DNA from: Streptomyces violaceoruber
GTDB lineage: Bacteria > Actinomycetota > Actinomycetes > Streptomycetales > Streptomycetaceae
Assembly (NCBI GenBank): GCA_000720805.1
Contig: JODI01000044.1
Span: forward strand, 1 to 64,000
Length of the DNA stretch: 64,000 bases
Reading direction: 5' to 3'
Under the pieces are notes generated by a model. It made no database searches, was not told the DNA's origin, and saw only the letters and a list, made by a program, of their open reading frames with translations. A program made the translations under genes and the position numbers. Below, piece after piece: positions 51,267-60,320 of this stretch (position 1 is the first letter of the stretch; every line of letters begins with the position of its first letter).

Positions 51267-53558
51267 CTACGGACCGTTCCCGCCGTTGCCGGCTCCGTTG
51301 TTTCCGCCGTTGTTGTTGCCCTGGAACCAGCCCTCCGGGAGGGTGAACGAGGGCTTCGGGTCGGCGCCGCCGTCGTTGCCGCCGTTGGTCAGGGCGCCGA
51401 TGAGGCCGTTGTTGCCACCGTCGCCGTTCCCGTTCCCGTTGCCGTCGCCGTTTTCATCGCCCTTGCCCGGATCCTTCTTCTTCGGCGGGTCGGGAATGTT
51501 GACGAGGTTGAAGGTCTCCACGTTCTTGCCGTCCAGGGCGCCGGACATGGCGTCCCGCCAGATCGGGCCGGGGGTGTCACCGCCGTAGACCTGCTCGTGG
51601 TAGACACCACCGATGGTGATGTGGGTCATCTCGACCTTCTGGGTGGCGCTGCCGACCCAGACGGCGCCCGACAGGTTCGGCGTGTAACCGGCGAACCAGG
51701 CGTTCTTCCGGCTGTCGGTCGTACCCGTCTTACCGGCGCTCTCGCGACCCGACAAGCCGGCCTGCTGACCCGTACCGGAGTCGACCACGCCGCGCAGCAG
51801 GGTGTTTATGGTGTCGGCGGTCTTCTCGCTCATTGCCCGCGAGCACGTCGACTTCGGCACCGCCAGAGACTTCTTAGCCCCGGCGACGGTCTGGGTGATC
51901 GACTCGATCGCGACCGGCGTGCAGTACGTGCCCCGGCTGGCGAAGGCCGCGTACGCGCTCGCCATCGTCAGCGGGGAGAGGCCGGTGGAGCCCAGTGTCA
52001 TCGACGAGGGGACCTCGGGGACCTTGGTGCCGTTGCCCTGGACCACGCCCAGCGCGTTGGTCATCTTCACCACCGGGCACATGCCGATGTCGGCGAGCAT
52101 CTGCACGAAGTAGGTGTTGACCGACTTGGCCATGGCCTGCTTGAGCGCGTAGGGGCCGACCTCGGTCTCGCTCTCGTTCTCCAGCTTGTAGCCCTTGTCG
52201 TTGACCCAGGGCTTCCCGCTGCACGACTGGACCTTGGCCGGATACTCCATCTCGTACGGCGCCGGGTAGACCTGCGTCGGGGGCTTGCCCTCCTCCAGCG
52301 CCGCCGCGGCCAGGAACGGCTTGAACGTGGAACCCGTCGGGAACCCGAAGTTCGAGCCGCCCATCGCCGAGTTGACCGAGTAGTTGTACTCCGTCTCGTT
52401 CTTGCCGTAGCCGTACGGCTTCGACTGGCCCATCGCGAGGATCTTGCCGGTACCGGGCTCGACCAGCGTGGAGGCCGCGGCGACCTTGTCGCTCTTGTAG
52501 ACGTGCTTCTTGATCGACTCCTCGACCGAGTCCTGCGACTTCGGGTCGAGCGTCGTACGGACGGTCAGGCCGCCCTGGTTCCAGAGCTTGGCCCGCGCCT
52601 CCTTGGTCTTGCCGAAGACCGGGTCGCTGAGGAAGACCTTCTCGACGTACTTGCAGAAGAAGCTGGCGCCCTTGACGGCCGTGATGCAGCCGTTCTTGGG
52701 CTGGCTGACCTTGAGGCCCAGCGGCTCCTTCATCGCCTTGTCCGCCTCGGCCCGGGAGACGTCACCGACCTCGGCCATGCGCCGCAGCACGGTGTTGCGC
52801 CGCTTGGTGGCCTCGGCCTCGTCGTTGACCGGGTCGTACCGGCTGGGGGACTGCACGATGCCGGCCATCAGGGCCGACTCGGACAGCGTCAGGTCCTTGG
52901 CGTGCTTGGAGAAGTAGCGCTGGGCGGCCGCCTCGACGCCGTAGGCCTGCTGCCCGAAGAACGTGATGTTCAGGTAGTTCTCGAGGATCTTCTTCTTGCC
53001 GAGCTCCTCCTCGACCTGGATCGCGTACTTCAGTTCCTTGATCTTGCGGCCGATGGTCTGCTGGGTGGCCTGCGCGACCTTCGTCGGGTCGTCGCCCGCC
53101 TCCTCCACGAAGACGTTCTTCACCCACTGCTGGGTAAGCGTCGAGGCGCCCTGCGAAACGCCGCCGCTCTGCGCGTTCTTGTTGAGCGCGCGCAGCACGC
53201 CCTTCAGGTCGACCGCCCCGTGCTGGTAGAAGCGCGAGTCCTCGATCGCGACGATCGCCTTCTGCATGTACGGCGAGATGTCCTTGAGGCTGACCACCGT
53301 GCGGTCGCGCGAGTAGACCGTGGCGATCCGGCCGCCGTTGGCGTCGAGGATCGTGGTGCGCTGGCTCAGCGGCGGTGTCTTCAGGTTGGCCGGGAGTTCG
53401 TCGAAGCTCTCCACCGACCCCTTGGCCGTGAGACCGAGCGCGCCGGCCGCGGGCAGCGCGATACCGGCCATGACGGCCCCCGCGAGCACACTGACACCGA
53501 GGAACTTGGCGGCCTGCTGCGTGGAGGACAGGCCTCCACCCGAGCGCTTGTTTGGCAT
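51267..53558 (-). CDS. Class A penicillin-binding protein
   Basis: Bifunctional peptidoglycan synthase of 763 residues. An N-terminal transmembrane helix (about 18-40) is followed by the GT51 transglycosylase domain with catalytic Glu106 in EDSRFYQHGAVD, QGASTLTQQ, and RKIKELKYA. The transpeptidase domain has STFK (Ser410), SVN (Ser479) and KTGTTD. The tail beyond about residue 700 is rich in Gly, Asn, Asp and Lys, with no PASTA domain. The gene lies opposite wblA, an arrangement like that of mycobacterial ponA2 and whiB4. It polymerises and cross-links the cell wall. Confidence 0.94.
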   Translation of the reverse strand: MPNKRSGGGLSSTQQAAKFLGVSVLAGAVMAGIALPAAGALGLTAKGSVESFDELPANLKTPPLSQRTTILDANGGRIATVYSRDRTVVSLKDISPYMQKAIVAIEDSRFYQHGAVDLKGVLRALNKNAQSGGVSQGASTLTQQWVKNVFVEEAGDDPTKVAQATQQTIGRKIKELKYAIQVEEELGKKKILENYLNITFFGQQAYGVEAAAQRYFSKHAKDLTLSESALMAGIVQSPSRYDPVNDEAEATKRRNTVLRRMAEVGDVSRAEADKAMKEPLGLKVSQPKNGCITAVKGASFFCKYVEKVFLSDPVFGKTKEARAKLWNQGGLTVRTTLDPKSQDSVEESIKKHVYKSDKVAAASTLVEPGTGKILAMGQSKPYGYGKNETEYNYSVNSAMGGSNFGFPTGSTFKPFLAAAALEEGKPPTQVYPAPYEMEYPAKVQSCSGKPWVNDKGYKLENESETEVGPYALKQAMAKSVNTYFVQMLADIGMCPVVKMTNALGVVQGNGTKVPEVPSSMTLGSTGLSPLTMASAYAAFASRGTYCTPVAIESITQTVAGAKKSLAVPKSTCSRAMSEKTADTINTLLRGVVDSGTGQQAGLSGRESAGKTGTTDSRKNAWFAGYTPNLSGAVWVGSATQKVEMTHITIGGVYHEQVYGGDTPGPIWRDAMSGALDGKNVETFNLVNIPDPPKKKDPGKGDENGDGNGNGNGDGGNNGLIGALTNGGNDGGADPKPSFTLPEGWFQGNNNGGNNGAGNGGNGP

Positions 53559-53966
53559 AGGGGCAGCCTACGTTCTCATTCTCCGGACACGCGTACAGGC
53601 CTTGGCCTAAGCTGCTCTCAACTGTCACAGCTGTAGGGCTACGTATCAATACGTCCGGCGACCCCGAATCGTTCCGGAGGTTCCCCAACTTTTTTGATGG
53701 GGGCGTGTCCGAATCCGCCTTGTGTGTCACCTGGCGTCCGTTGTGACGCAACACAACTGTCCTGGTTTGCCGGGATAGTCATGTATGTCGCCAGCTCACT
53801 CCCCCGGGTGATCTGCCGCTTGCGCATAGTCCGTTCGGGCCATTCAAGATTGGGCCCGAAGGGGGTGTTGCGCCGTGCCCACCTTCCGTAACGTCCTCAA
53901 CTGGCGGCGGTGAATATGCCGCTGCCGCCGTGGGGGAGCCTCGATTCGGGAGAGGACGGCGCCGGT
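53559..53966. promoter_or_regulatory. Divergent control region of the PBP gene and wblA
   Basis: 408 bp without a gene, less GC-rich than the rest, separating two divergent starts. An imperfect palindrome, GTTGTG-6 bp-CACAAC at 53740-53757, is the clearest operator-like element. A T-run at 53692-53697 and several GTGTC motifs lie to its left. wblA is controlled by several developmental regulators in Streptomyces, and this is the only place such sites can be, but I cannot assign individual boxes or transcription starts. Confidence 0.6.
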
Positions 53967-54305
53967 ATGGGCTGGGTAGTCGACTGGAGTGCGCAGGCGG
54001 CCTGCCGCACTACCGATCCGGATGAACTGTTTGTTCAGGGAGCGGCGCAGAACAGGGCCAAGGCGGTGTGCACCGGATGCCCGGTGCGCACGGAGTGCCT
54101 GGCCGACGCGCTCGACAACCGCGTCGAGTTCGGCGTGTGGGGAGGAATGACGGAGCGGGAACGCCGCGCCCTGTTGCGCCGGCGGCCGACCGTGACCTCC
54201 TGGCGCCGACTGCTGGAGACCGCGCGTACGGAGTACGAGCGGGGGGCGGGCATTCTGCCTCTCGATGACGACGAGGTCTACGAGAGCTATGCGGCGGTGA
54301 GCTGA
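53967..54305 (+). CDS. wblA: WhiB-like regulator WblA
   Basis: Iron-sulfur transcription factor of 112 residues, the length of WblA (S. coelicolor SCO3579). The cluster ligands are Cys13, Cys35, Cys38 and Cys44 (CxxC in CTGCPVRTEC), followed by the GVWGG turn at about 56-60 and a basic DNA-contacting helix, ERERRALLRRRP. WblA is a pleiotropic developmental regulator that represses antibiotic production and is needed for normal sporulation. The ATG at 53967 follows GAGAGGA; a longer in-frame reading from 53910 is not needed. Its orthologue in mycobacteria, WhiB4, has the same neighbours. Confidence 0.95.
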   Translation: MGWVVDWSAQAACRTTDPDELFVQGAAQNRAKAVCTGCPVRTECLADALDNRVEFGVWGGMTERERRALLRRRPTVTSWRRLLETARTEYERGAGILPLDDDEVYESYAAVS

Positions 54306-54360
54306 GGGTGGTGAGCCCGGGGCGGTCGAGCTGAGGGGTTCCCTCGGAGAACCGGCCTCG

Positions 54361-54487
54361 GGTCAGGCACTGGCTTTGGAACAGGCACTGGCTTTGGGTC
54401 AGCGACTGGCTTCGGGTCGGGCACTGGCCTCGGCGGACGCCGGCATCGAGTCGCCCAGGGGCGGCTCGGGTCAGGCAGTGGCCTCGG
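54361..54487. repeat. 18-bp tandem repeat at the 3' end of an ArsA-type gene
   Basis: Four adjacent 18-bp units (54361-54432) of the type GGTCAGGCACTGGCTTTG, and a fifth at 54468-54487 after a 35-bp gap. The fifth contains the last codons and stop (TCA on the plus strand, 54471-54473) of the minus-strand ArsA gene. Confidence 0.85.
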
Positions 54488-55961
54488 TGTCGGGCAGCTC
54501 CGGTCGATTGGCCGCGAGCCGGTTTCCGATGTCCCGCAGACCCGCGAGGTCGTGTACGTCGCCGGGCAGCGCGGCCACTTCGGCGACCGCCACCTCGGGG
54601 TGGCGTGCCGTGAAGCGGTCACGCGTGCGCTGCTCGCGGGAGAGCAGCCGCATGCGCTCGGCATGCAGCCGCAGCAGGCCTGCGGTGAGTTGTTCCACGG
54701 TCCGTTCCTGCGGCTCCTGCTGGTCTGCGTCCTGGTCCGTGGCAGGGGACTCCGTGGCGGTGGACTCCGTGGACTCCGGGGCGGCGGATTCCGCGGTGGC
54801 GGGGGAGCCTTCGTCGGGCGCCGGTGGCTCGGGAGCAGGGGCTTCTGAACTGGCGTACATGTCGGGAGAGTTACGAAGTACTGCTTTCCCGTCCCCCTGA
54901 TCGACAATGCGGGGCTCTTCAAGATTTTCCGCGGCGGCGAGTGCCCGCTCGGCCGACAGCTGGGCGGCGCCGCTGCCGTGGACACGGTTGAGCACCAGGC
55001 CGGCCAGCGGCATGTCCTCGGCGGCCAGCCGCTCCACGAAGTACGCGGCCTCCCGCAGCGCGTCCCGCTCCGGCGCCGCGACCACCAGGAACGCCGTCCC
55101 CGGTGCCTGGAGCAGTTTGTAGGTGGCGTCCGCGCGCGTGCGGAAGCCGCCGAACGTCGTGTCCATCGCGGCCACGAACGTCTGGACGTCCTTGAGCAGC
55201 TGACCGCCGAGCAACTTGCCGAGGGTGCCGGTCATCATCGACATCCCGACGTTCAGGAACTTCATCCCGGCACGGCCGCCGAGCTTCGCCGGAGCGGTCA
55301 GCAGCCGGATCAGCCGTCCGTCCAGGAAGGACCCCAGCCGCTTCGGCGCGTCCAGGAAGTCCAGCGCCGAACGGGACGGAGGCGTGTCGACGACGATGAG
55401 GTCCCACTCGTCCCTCGACCGCAGCTGCCCCAGCTTCTCCATCGCCATGTACTCCTGCGTGCCCGCGAAGCCCGCCGAAAGCGACTGGTAGAAGGGGTTG
55501 TTCAGGATCGCGGAGGCCCGCTCCTGATCCGTGTGCGCCTCGACGATCTCGTCGAAGGTGCGCTTCATGTCGAGCATCATCGCGTGCAGCTCGCCGTGCG
55601 CCGCGTCGTCCACGCCCTTCACCCGACGGGGGACGTTGTCGAGCGAGTCGATGCCCATCGACTGGGCGAGCCGGCGGGCCGGGTCGATGGTGAGCACCAC
55701 GACCTTCCGGCCGCGTTCCGCCGCCCTGAGGCCGAGCGCGGCCGCGGTGGTGGTCTTGCCCACGCCGCCCGAGCCGCAGCACACGACGATGCGGGTCCTG
55801 GGGTCGTCGAGCAGGGGGTCGAGGTCCAGCACGCGCGCGGGAGTGAGGCGGTGGCGGGCGGCGTGGTCCTGAGGGTGAGCGGTGACGGTGGGGGCGTCGT
55901 CCTGGGGGGTGGGGGCGTCGTCGTGCGGGTGGGACGGGTCGTGTGTGGTGGCCGGGCTCAT
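54471..55961 (-). CDS. ArsA-type anion-transporting ATPase, second of a pair
   Basis: P-loop ATPase of 496 residues in the ArsA/GET3 group. The deviant Walker A is GSGGVGKTTTAAALGL, followed by TIDPARRLAQSMG and VVDTPPSRSALDFL. After about residue 375 comes an acidic Glu/Ala/Ser/Thr-rich insert and a helical C-terminal part. With the gene it overlaps by 4 bp it forms a pair like mycobacterial Rv3679-Rv3680, implicated there in envelope stress and redox tolerance. An arsenite role is unlikely, as the metal-binding cysteines are absent. Confidence 0.88.
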   Translation of the reverse strand: MSPATTHDPSHPHDDAPTPQDDAPTVTAHPQDHAARHRLTPARVLDLDPLLDDPRTRIVVCCGSGGVGKTTTAAALGLRAAERGRKVVVLTIDPARRLAQSMGIDSLDNVPRRVKGVDDAAHGELHAMMLDMKRTFDEIVEAHTDQERASAILNNPFYQSLSAGFAGTQEYMAMEKLGQLRSRDEWDLIVVDTPPSRSALDFLDAPKRLGSFLDGRLIRLLTAPAKLGGRAGMKFLNVGMSMMTGTLGKLLGGQLLKDVQTFVAAMDTTFGGFRTRADATYKLLQAPGTAFLVVAAPERDALREAAYFVERLAAEDMPLAGLVLNRVHGSGAAQLSAERALAAAENLEEPRIVDQGDGKAVLRNSPDMYASSEAPAPEPPAPDEGSPATAESAAPESTESTATESPATDQDADQQEPQERTVEQLTAGLLRLHAERMRLLSREQRTRDRFTARHPEVAVAEVAALPGDVHDLAGLRDIGNRLAANRPELPDTEATA

Positions 55962-56935
55962 GACATCCCCTGTTCCCGCAGCTCGGTGGCCAGTTCGTAC
56001 AGGCCCGCCAGGTCCATTCCCTCGGCGAGCAGCGGCAGTTCGTGCAGCGGCAGGTCCAGTTCGCGCAGTACGGCCCGCTGCTCGTGCTCCAGCGTGTACC
56101 GCTCGGCGTACTCACCGGCCTGCGCGACCAGCGGGTCGACCAGCCGCTCGGCGTTCCCGCCGCGTCGAGCCCCGCCGAGCCCCGCCGCCGACAGCGTGCG
56201 TGCGACCGCCGTACGCGGGACCGTGCCCACGAGTTCCAGATCGGCCGCGTCCAACACCTCCGGCCGCACCATGTTCACGATGATCCGCCCCACCGGCAGC
56301 CGGGCCGACCGCAGCTCGCCGATGCCGTCCACGGTCTCCTGGACGGGCATCTCCTCCAGCAGCGTCACCAGGTGCACGGACGTCTCGGCCGACTTCAGGA
56401 CCCGCATGACGGCCTGCGCCTGATTGTGTATCGGGCCGATCTTGGCGAGGCCCGCGACCTCGTCGTTGACGTTGAGGAAGCGGGTGATACGGCCGGTGGG
56501 GGGCGCGTCCATGACGACGTAGTCGTAGACGAACCGGCCGCTCTTGTCCTTGCGGCGCACGGCCTCGCACGCCTTGCCGGTCAGGAGTACGTCTCTGAGA
56601 CCCGGTGCGATGGTCGTGGCGAAGTCGATCGCGCCGAGCTTCTTCAGGGCCCTGCCGGCACCGCCCAGTTTGTAGAACATCTGGAGGTAGTCCAGAAGGG
56701 CCAGTTCGGGGTCGATGGCGAGGGCGTACACCTCCCCGCCCCCGGGAGCGACGGCGATCTTTCGCTCCTCATACGGCAGCGCTTCGGTCTCGAAGAGCTG
56801 CGCGATGCCCTGCCGGCCCTCGACCTCGACGAGAAGCGTCCGCTTCCCCTCGGTGGCGAGGGCCAACGCGAGTGCGGCGGCGACCGTGGTCTTTCCGGTC
56901 CCGCCCTTGCCGCTGACGACCTGGAGCCTGCTCAC
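55958..56935 (-). CDS. ArsA-type ATPase, first of a pair
   Basis: P-loop ATPase of 325 residues. Walker A is SGKGGTGKTTVAAALALA at residues 8-25, VEGRQGIAQLF follows, and the switch/Walker B region is VVMDAPPTGRITRFL. The C-terminal half is helical. The two ATPases probably act as a hetero-oligomer. The gene starts near the divergent DUF4177 gene with 95 bp between the starts. The spacing and overlap with the downstream ATPase show one operon. Confidence 0.9.
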   Translation of the reverse strand: MSRLQVVSGKGGTGKTTVAAALALALATEGKRTLLVEVEGRQGIAQLFETEALPYEERKIAVAPGGGEVYALAIDPELALLDYLQMFYKLGGAGRALKKLGAIDFATTIAPGLRDVLLTGKACEAVRRKDKSGRFVYDYVVMDAPPTGRITRFLNVNDEVAGLAKIGPIHNQAQAVMRVLKSAETSVHLVTLLEEMPVQETVDGIGELRSARLPVGRIIVNMVRPEVLDAADLELVGTVPRTAVARTLSAAGLGGARRGGNAERLVDPLVAQAGEYAERYTLEHEQRAVLRELDLPLHELPLLAEGMDLAGLYELATELREQGMS

Positions 56936-57030
56936 GTATTCGAGCCTAACCAGTCCGCGTGCGGGCTACGCCGGAGGCTGTGGACAACGTGGCTGCGGAT
57001 GGGGGTGGGGCAGCGGCTAAAGTCGGCCGC

Positions 57031-57189
57031 ATGACGAAGTGGGAATACGCGACCGTGCCGCTGCTCGTACACGCCACGAAGCAGATTCTGGACACCTGGG
57101 GCGAGGACGGCTGGGAGCTCGTCCAGGTCGTGCCCGGGCCGAACAACCCCGAGCAGCTGGTGGCCTACCTGAAGCGGCAGAAGGCGTGA
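57031..57189 (+). CDS. DUF4177 protein
   Basis: Small cytoplasmic protein of 52 residues. The family core KWEYATVPLLVHATKQILDTWGEDGWELVQ with the GWELV end is complete. It overlaps the RidA gene by 4 bp (GTGA). This pairing is conserved in actinobacteria next to the ATPase pair. Role unknown. Confidence 0.85.
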   Translation: MTKWEYATVPLLVHATKQILDTWGEDGWELVQVVPGPNNPEQLVAYLKRQKA

Positions 57190-57656
57190 GCGCGGTCGAG
57201 GAGCGGCTGGCCGAGCTGGGCCTGAGCCTGCCGGCGGTCGTACCGCCGCTGGCCGCCTACCAGCCGGCGGTGCAGTCCGGGGTGTACGTGTACACGTCCG
57301 GGCAGTTGCCGATGGTGGACGGGAAGCTTCCGGTCACCGGGAAGGTGGGGGCGGAGGTCACGGCGGAGGAGGCCAAGGAGCTGGCGCGTACGTGTGCGCT
57401 GAACGCTCTCGCCGCGGTGAAGTCCGTGGCCGGTGATCTCGACCGGGTCGCGCGTGTCGTGAAGGTCGTCGGGTTCGTCGCCTCGGCGTCGGACTTCACG
57501 GGGCAGCCGGGCGTGGTGAACGGCGCCAGCGAGTTGCTCGGCGAGGTGCTGGGCGACAAGGGTGTGCACGCGCGGAGCGCGGTGGGCGTGGCGGTGCTGC
57601 CGCTGGACGCGCCGGTGGAGGTTGAGATTCAGGTGGAGCTGACCGGGGCGGTGTAG
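57186..57656 (+). CDS. RidA family protein
   Basis: Protein of 156 residues with the RidA (YjgF/YER057c/UK114) fold: VYVYTSGQLPMVDGKLPVTGKVG, ALNALAAVKSVAGDLDRVARVVKVVGFV, and the C-terminal VGVAVLPLDAPVEVEIQVEL. Canonical RidA enzymes hydrolyse reactive enamines and imines and use an Arg in the C-terminal strand (RxxVxV). Here that segment reads ARSAVGVAVLPLDAPVEVE, so this may be a family member of different activity. It starts inside the DUF4177 stop. Confidence 0.88.
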   Translation: MSAVEERLAELGLSLPAVVPPLAAYQPAVQSGVYVYTSGQLPMVDGKLPVTGKVGAEVTAEEAKELARTCALNALAAVKSVAGDLDRVARVVKVVGFVASASDFTGQPGVVNGASELLGEVLGDKGVHARSAVGVAVLPLDAPVEVEIQVELTGAV

Positions 57657-57796
57657 GCGGGCGCGTGTGCGCTCGGGTGCGGCGTGCTGTGTGCGGGTGC
57701 GGGTGCGTGGGGCTGCCTGCGGCACCCGTGCGGGTCCGTGCTCCCGTCGGCCGGGGACCTCTCGAACATCCGGTCGTCAGGAGATAGCCTCCGGCC

Positions 57797-58666
57797 ATGG
57801 GAAACGGGCAGTGGTATCCCCGGGAATGGCCGGACCTCATCCGAGGCCTTGCGGACGGCACGCTCACCCCGGTCACCCCGAGGCGTGCGGCCACCGTCAT
57901 GCTCCTGAAGGACACCGGCGCCGGGCCCGTCGTCCACATGCTCCGCAGACGTGCCTCGATGGCCTTCGCCGGCGGTGCGTACGCGTACCCGGGCGGTGGT
58001 GTGGATCCCCGTGACGACGATCACCACGTCCACTGGGCGGGTCCCACGCGCGCGTGGTGGGCCGACAGGCTCGGTGTGGGGGAGGCGGAGGCCCAGGCGA
58101 TCGTCTGTGCGGCCGTGCGGGAGACGTACGAGGAGGCAGGCGTCCTTCTCGCGGGGCCAACCCCCGACTCCGTGGTCGGGGACACGACGGGCCCGAAGTG
58201 GGAGGCCGACCGTGCCGCCCTGGTCGCGCGGGAGCTGTCCTTCGCGGAGTTCCTGGAGCGCCGCGGTCTCGTTCTCCGGTCGGATCTGCTGGGGGCCTGG
58301 ACCCGCTGGATCACCCCGGAGTTCGAACCCCGCCGCTATGACACCTGGTTCTTCGTGGCCGCGCTCCCGAAGGGGCAGCGCACCCGGAACGCCTCCACGG
58401 AGGCGGACCGTACGGTCTGGATCCGGCCGGCCGAGGCGGCGGCGTCGTACGACAAGGGCGAGCTGTTGATGATGCCGCCCACCATCGCGACCCTGCGCCA
58501 GCTGAAGCCGTACGCCACGGCCGCCGAGGCGCTGGTCGCGGCGCCCGAGCGCGATCTGACCCCCGTACTGGCACAGGCACGCCTGGAGGACGGCGAGATC
58601 GTGCTGTCCTGGCCGGGACACGACGAGTTCACCAAGCACATCCCGACCGGTGGAGCCCCCGCATGA
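57797..58666 (+). CDS. NUDIX hydrolase
   Basis: NUDIX-fold hydrolase of 289 residues. The Nudix box is a variant: GGAYAYPGGGVDP upstream and AAVRETYEEAGVLL, which retains REx2EE-G but with a longer gap to the Gly. It belongs to the RpiR/NUDT19-like branch acting on nucleotide diphosphate derivatives or CoA. It overlaps the next gene by 4 bp (ATGA). Confidence 0.85.
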   Translation: MGNGQWYPREWPDLIRGLADGTLTPVTPRRAATVMLLKDTGAGPVVHMLRRRASMAFAGGAYAYPGGGVDPRDDDHHVHWAGPTRAWWADRLGVGEAEAQAIVCAAVRETYEEAGVLLAGPTPDSVVGDTTGPKWEADRAALVARELSFAEFLERRGLVLRSDLLGAWTRWITPEFEPRRYDTWFFVAALPKGQRTRNASTEADRTVWIRPAEAAASYDKGELLMMPPTIATLRQLKPYATAAEALVAAPERDLTPVLAQARLEDGEIVLSWPGHDEFTKHIPTGGAPA

Positions 58667-59493
58667 CGGACGCAGCAGCCCTTCCCGGCCAGCCCCGGGG
58701 CGGGGTCCTCTCCGGTCCCGCCACCGCGCGGGCCGTCAATGTCCTGGCGCCCAACGCCTCCGCGATGACCCTGGACGGGACGAACACGTGGGTCGTGTCC
58801 GAGCCCGGCTCCGAGTCGGCCGTGGTGATCGACCCCGGGCCGCTGGACGACGGACACCTGCGCGCCGTCGTCGACGCCGCCGAGAAGGCCGGCAAGCGCG
58901 TCGCCCTCACCCTCCTGACCCACGGCCACCCGGACCACGCCGCGGGCGCCGCCCGCTTCGCGGAGCTGACCGGTACGAAGGTGCGGGCCCTGGACCCCGC
59001 GCTGCGGCTGGGGGACGAAGGTCTGGGCGCTGGGGACGTGGTCGAGGCCGGCGGGCTGGAGCTGAGGGTCGTACCGACTCCGGGGCACACCGCGGACTCC
59101 CTGTGCTTCCATCTGCCGGCCGACCGGGCCGTCCTGACCGGCGACACGATCCTCGGGCGCGGTACGACCGTCGTGGCGCATCCCGATGGCCGTCTGGGGG
59201 ATTATCTGGACTCCCTGCGGCGACTCAGGTCGCTCACTGTGGACGACGGCGTGCACACCGTGCTCCCGGGCCACGGGCCGGTTCTGGAGGACGCCCAGGG
59301 TGCCGTCGAGTTCTATCTCGCCCACCGCGCGCACCGGCTCGCCCAGGTCGAGACGGCCGTGGAGGACGGCTATCGGACGCCCGGTGAGGTGGTCGCCCAT
59401 GTGTACGCCGACGTGGACCGGTCCCTGTGGCCGGCCGCCGAGCTGTCCGTGCGGGCCCAGGTGGAGTACCTGGAGGAGCACGGGCTCATCTAG
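58663..59493 (+). CDS. Metallo-beta-lactamase fold hydrolase
   Basis: Hydrolase of 276 residues of the LACTB2/glyoxalase II-like group. The metal motif is LTHGHPDHAAG (HxHxDH), with GHTADS and ILPGHGP-type histidines (VLPGHGPVLE) and the conserved Asp in TGDTILG. A C-terminal winged-helix-like segment from about residue 225 (HRLAQVETAVEDGYRTPGEVV) is typical. Substrate unknown. Its TAG overlaps the stop of the convergent nucleotidyltransferase gene by 3 bp. Confidence 0.9.
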   Translation: MTDAAALPGQPRGGVLSGPATARAVNVLAPNASAMTLDGTNTWVVSEPGSESAVVIDPGPLDDGHLRAVVDAAEKAGKRVALTLLTHGHPDHAAGAARFAELTGTKVRALDPALRLGDEGLGAGDVVEAGGLELRVVPTPGHTADSLCFHLPADRAVLTGDTILGRGTTVVAHPDGRLGDYLDSLRRLRSLTVDDGVHTVLPGHGPVLEDAQGAVEFYLAHRAHRLAQVETAVEDGYRTPGEVVAHVYADVDRSLWPAAELSVRAQVEYLEEHGLI

Positions 59494-60320
59494 GGCCCTT
59501 CTGGCCTGGGGGCTTTGACGCCGTGCACGCGCGCGTACTCCTGCGCGAGCCAGGGGCCGAGATCGTCGACGTAGGCGAGCAGGACGGCGCGGTCGGCGGT
59601 CGGCTCGTATCCGAGGACCGCCGCGGCGCGCAGGCGCTCGGCCCGCTCGGGGTAGTAGGCGGCGAACGCTTCCGCCATCTCTCGCAGGTCGCTCGTCCAG
59701 CCGTTCCAGCGGGGCATGACGAGCGTGAACGCCGTGCGGACGAGGTGCCGGGACATGAAGCGGACGAGGGGGAGCAGGGCCGTCTCCGTGTCCTCTGCGG
59801 CCGCGATCCGTTCCCGCCAGCGGGGGAGGAGGAGAGCCAGGTCTCCGTTGGTCTCGCGGGCGAGGAGCGTGTCGGGGCGGTAGCGAGGGAGCTGCTCGGC
59901 CAGATCCTCGCCGAGGAGTGGGGTGCACAGACAGGCGACGAACCAGCCCAGGTCGTGTCGCTCCGCGTCGCTCAGCAGGCGGGCCCGGCCGAACAGGAGG
60001 GTTCCGACCCCGTCGATCTGCGGGAAATCCTCGTCCAGCGTCTGGGCGAGCGTCCGGGCCTTCTCCTGGTCCGCCGGTGCCGGTTCCTCGCGCAGGGCCA
60101 CCAGCAGGTCCAGATCGCTGCGGCCCACGCGCGCGGTGCCGCGCGGAATCGACCCGTAGAGGTACGCGCTGTGCAGCCGCGTCCCGAAGAGATCGGCCAC
60201 GCGCTCGCGGGCGGCGGCGACGACCGGGCGGAAGGCGTACGGGACGCGTCCGAGGGAGCCCTCACGCGCGAGGTAGCCCTGCGCGTCGAGCCCCCTGGCC
60301 GGGAGGACGGGTTCGGCCAT
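59490..60320 (-). CDS. Nucleotidyltransferase domain protein
   Basis: Protein of 276 residues with a minimal nucleotidyltransferase domain: YLYGSIPRGTARVGRSDLDLLV contains GS and the DxD catalytic pair at about residues 45-66. A helical domain follows (LGWFVACLCTPLLGEDLAEQL, AFAAYYPERAERLRAA). The ATG at 60320 was chosen because the family similarity begins there. Unlike MNT-HEPN systems, no HEPN gene adjoins it. Its position in this conserved block is known in other Streptomyces, but its function is not. Confidence 0.82.
   Translation of the reverse strand: MAEPVLPARGLDAQGYLAREGSLGRVPYAFRPVVAAARERVADLFGTRLHSAYLYGSIPRGTARVGRSDLDLLVALREEPAPADQEKARTLAQTLDEDFPQIDGVGTLLFGRARLLSDAERHDLGWFVACLCTPLLGEDLAEQLPRYRPDTLLARETNGDLALLLPRWRERIAAAEDTETALLPLVRFMSRHLVRTAFTLVMPRWNGWTSDLREMAEAFAAYYPERAERLRAAAVLGYEPTADRAVLLAYVDDLGPWLAQEYARVHGVKAPRPEGP

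Noticed and set aside
54471..56935. Arsenic resistance (arsA) genes
   Set aside because: The proteins lack the conserved arsenite-binding cysteines and have no arsB, arsC or arsR neighbours; context matches the mycobacterial ATPase pair.
59490..60320. MNT-HEPN toxin-antitoxin system
   Set aside because: The GS-DxD nucleotidyltransferase motif is present but no HEPN gene adjoins, and the protein is longer than typical MNT antitoxins.
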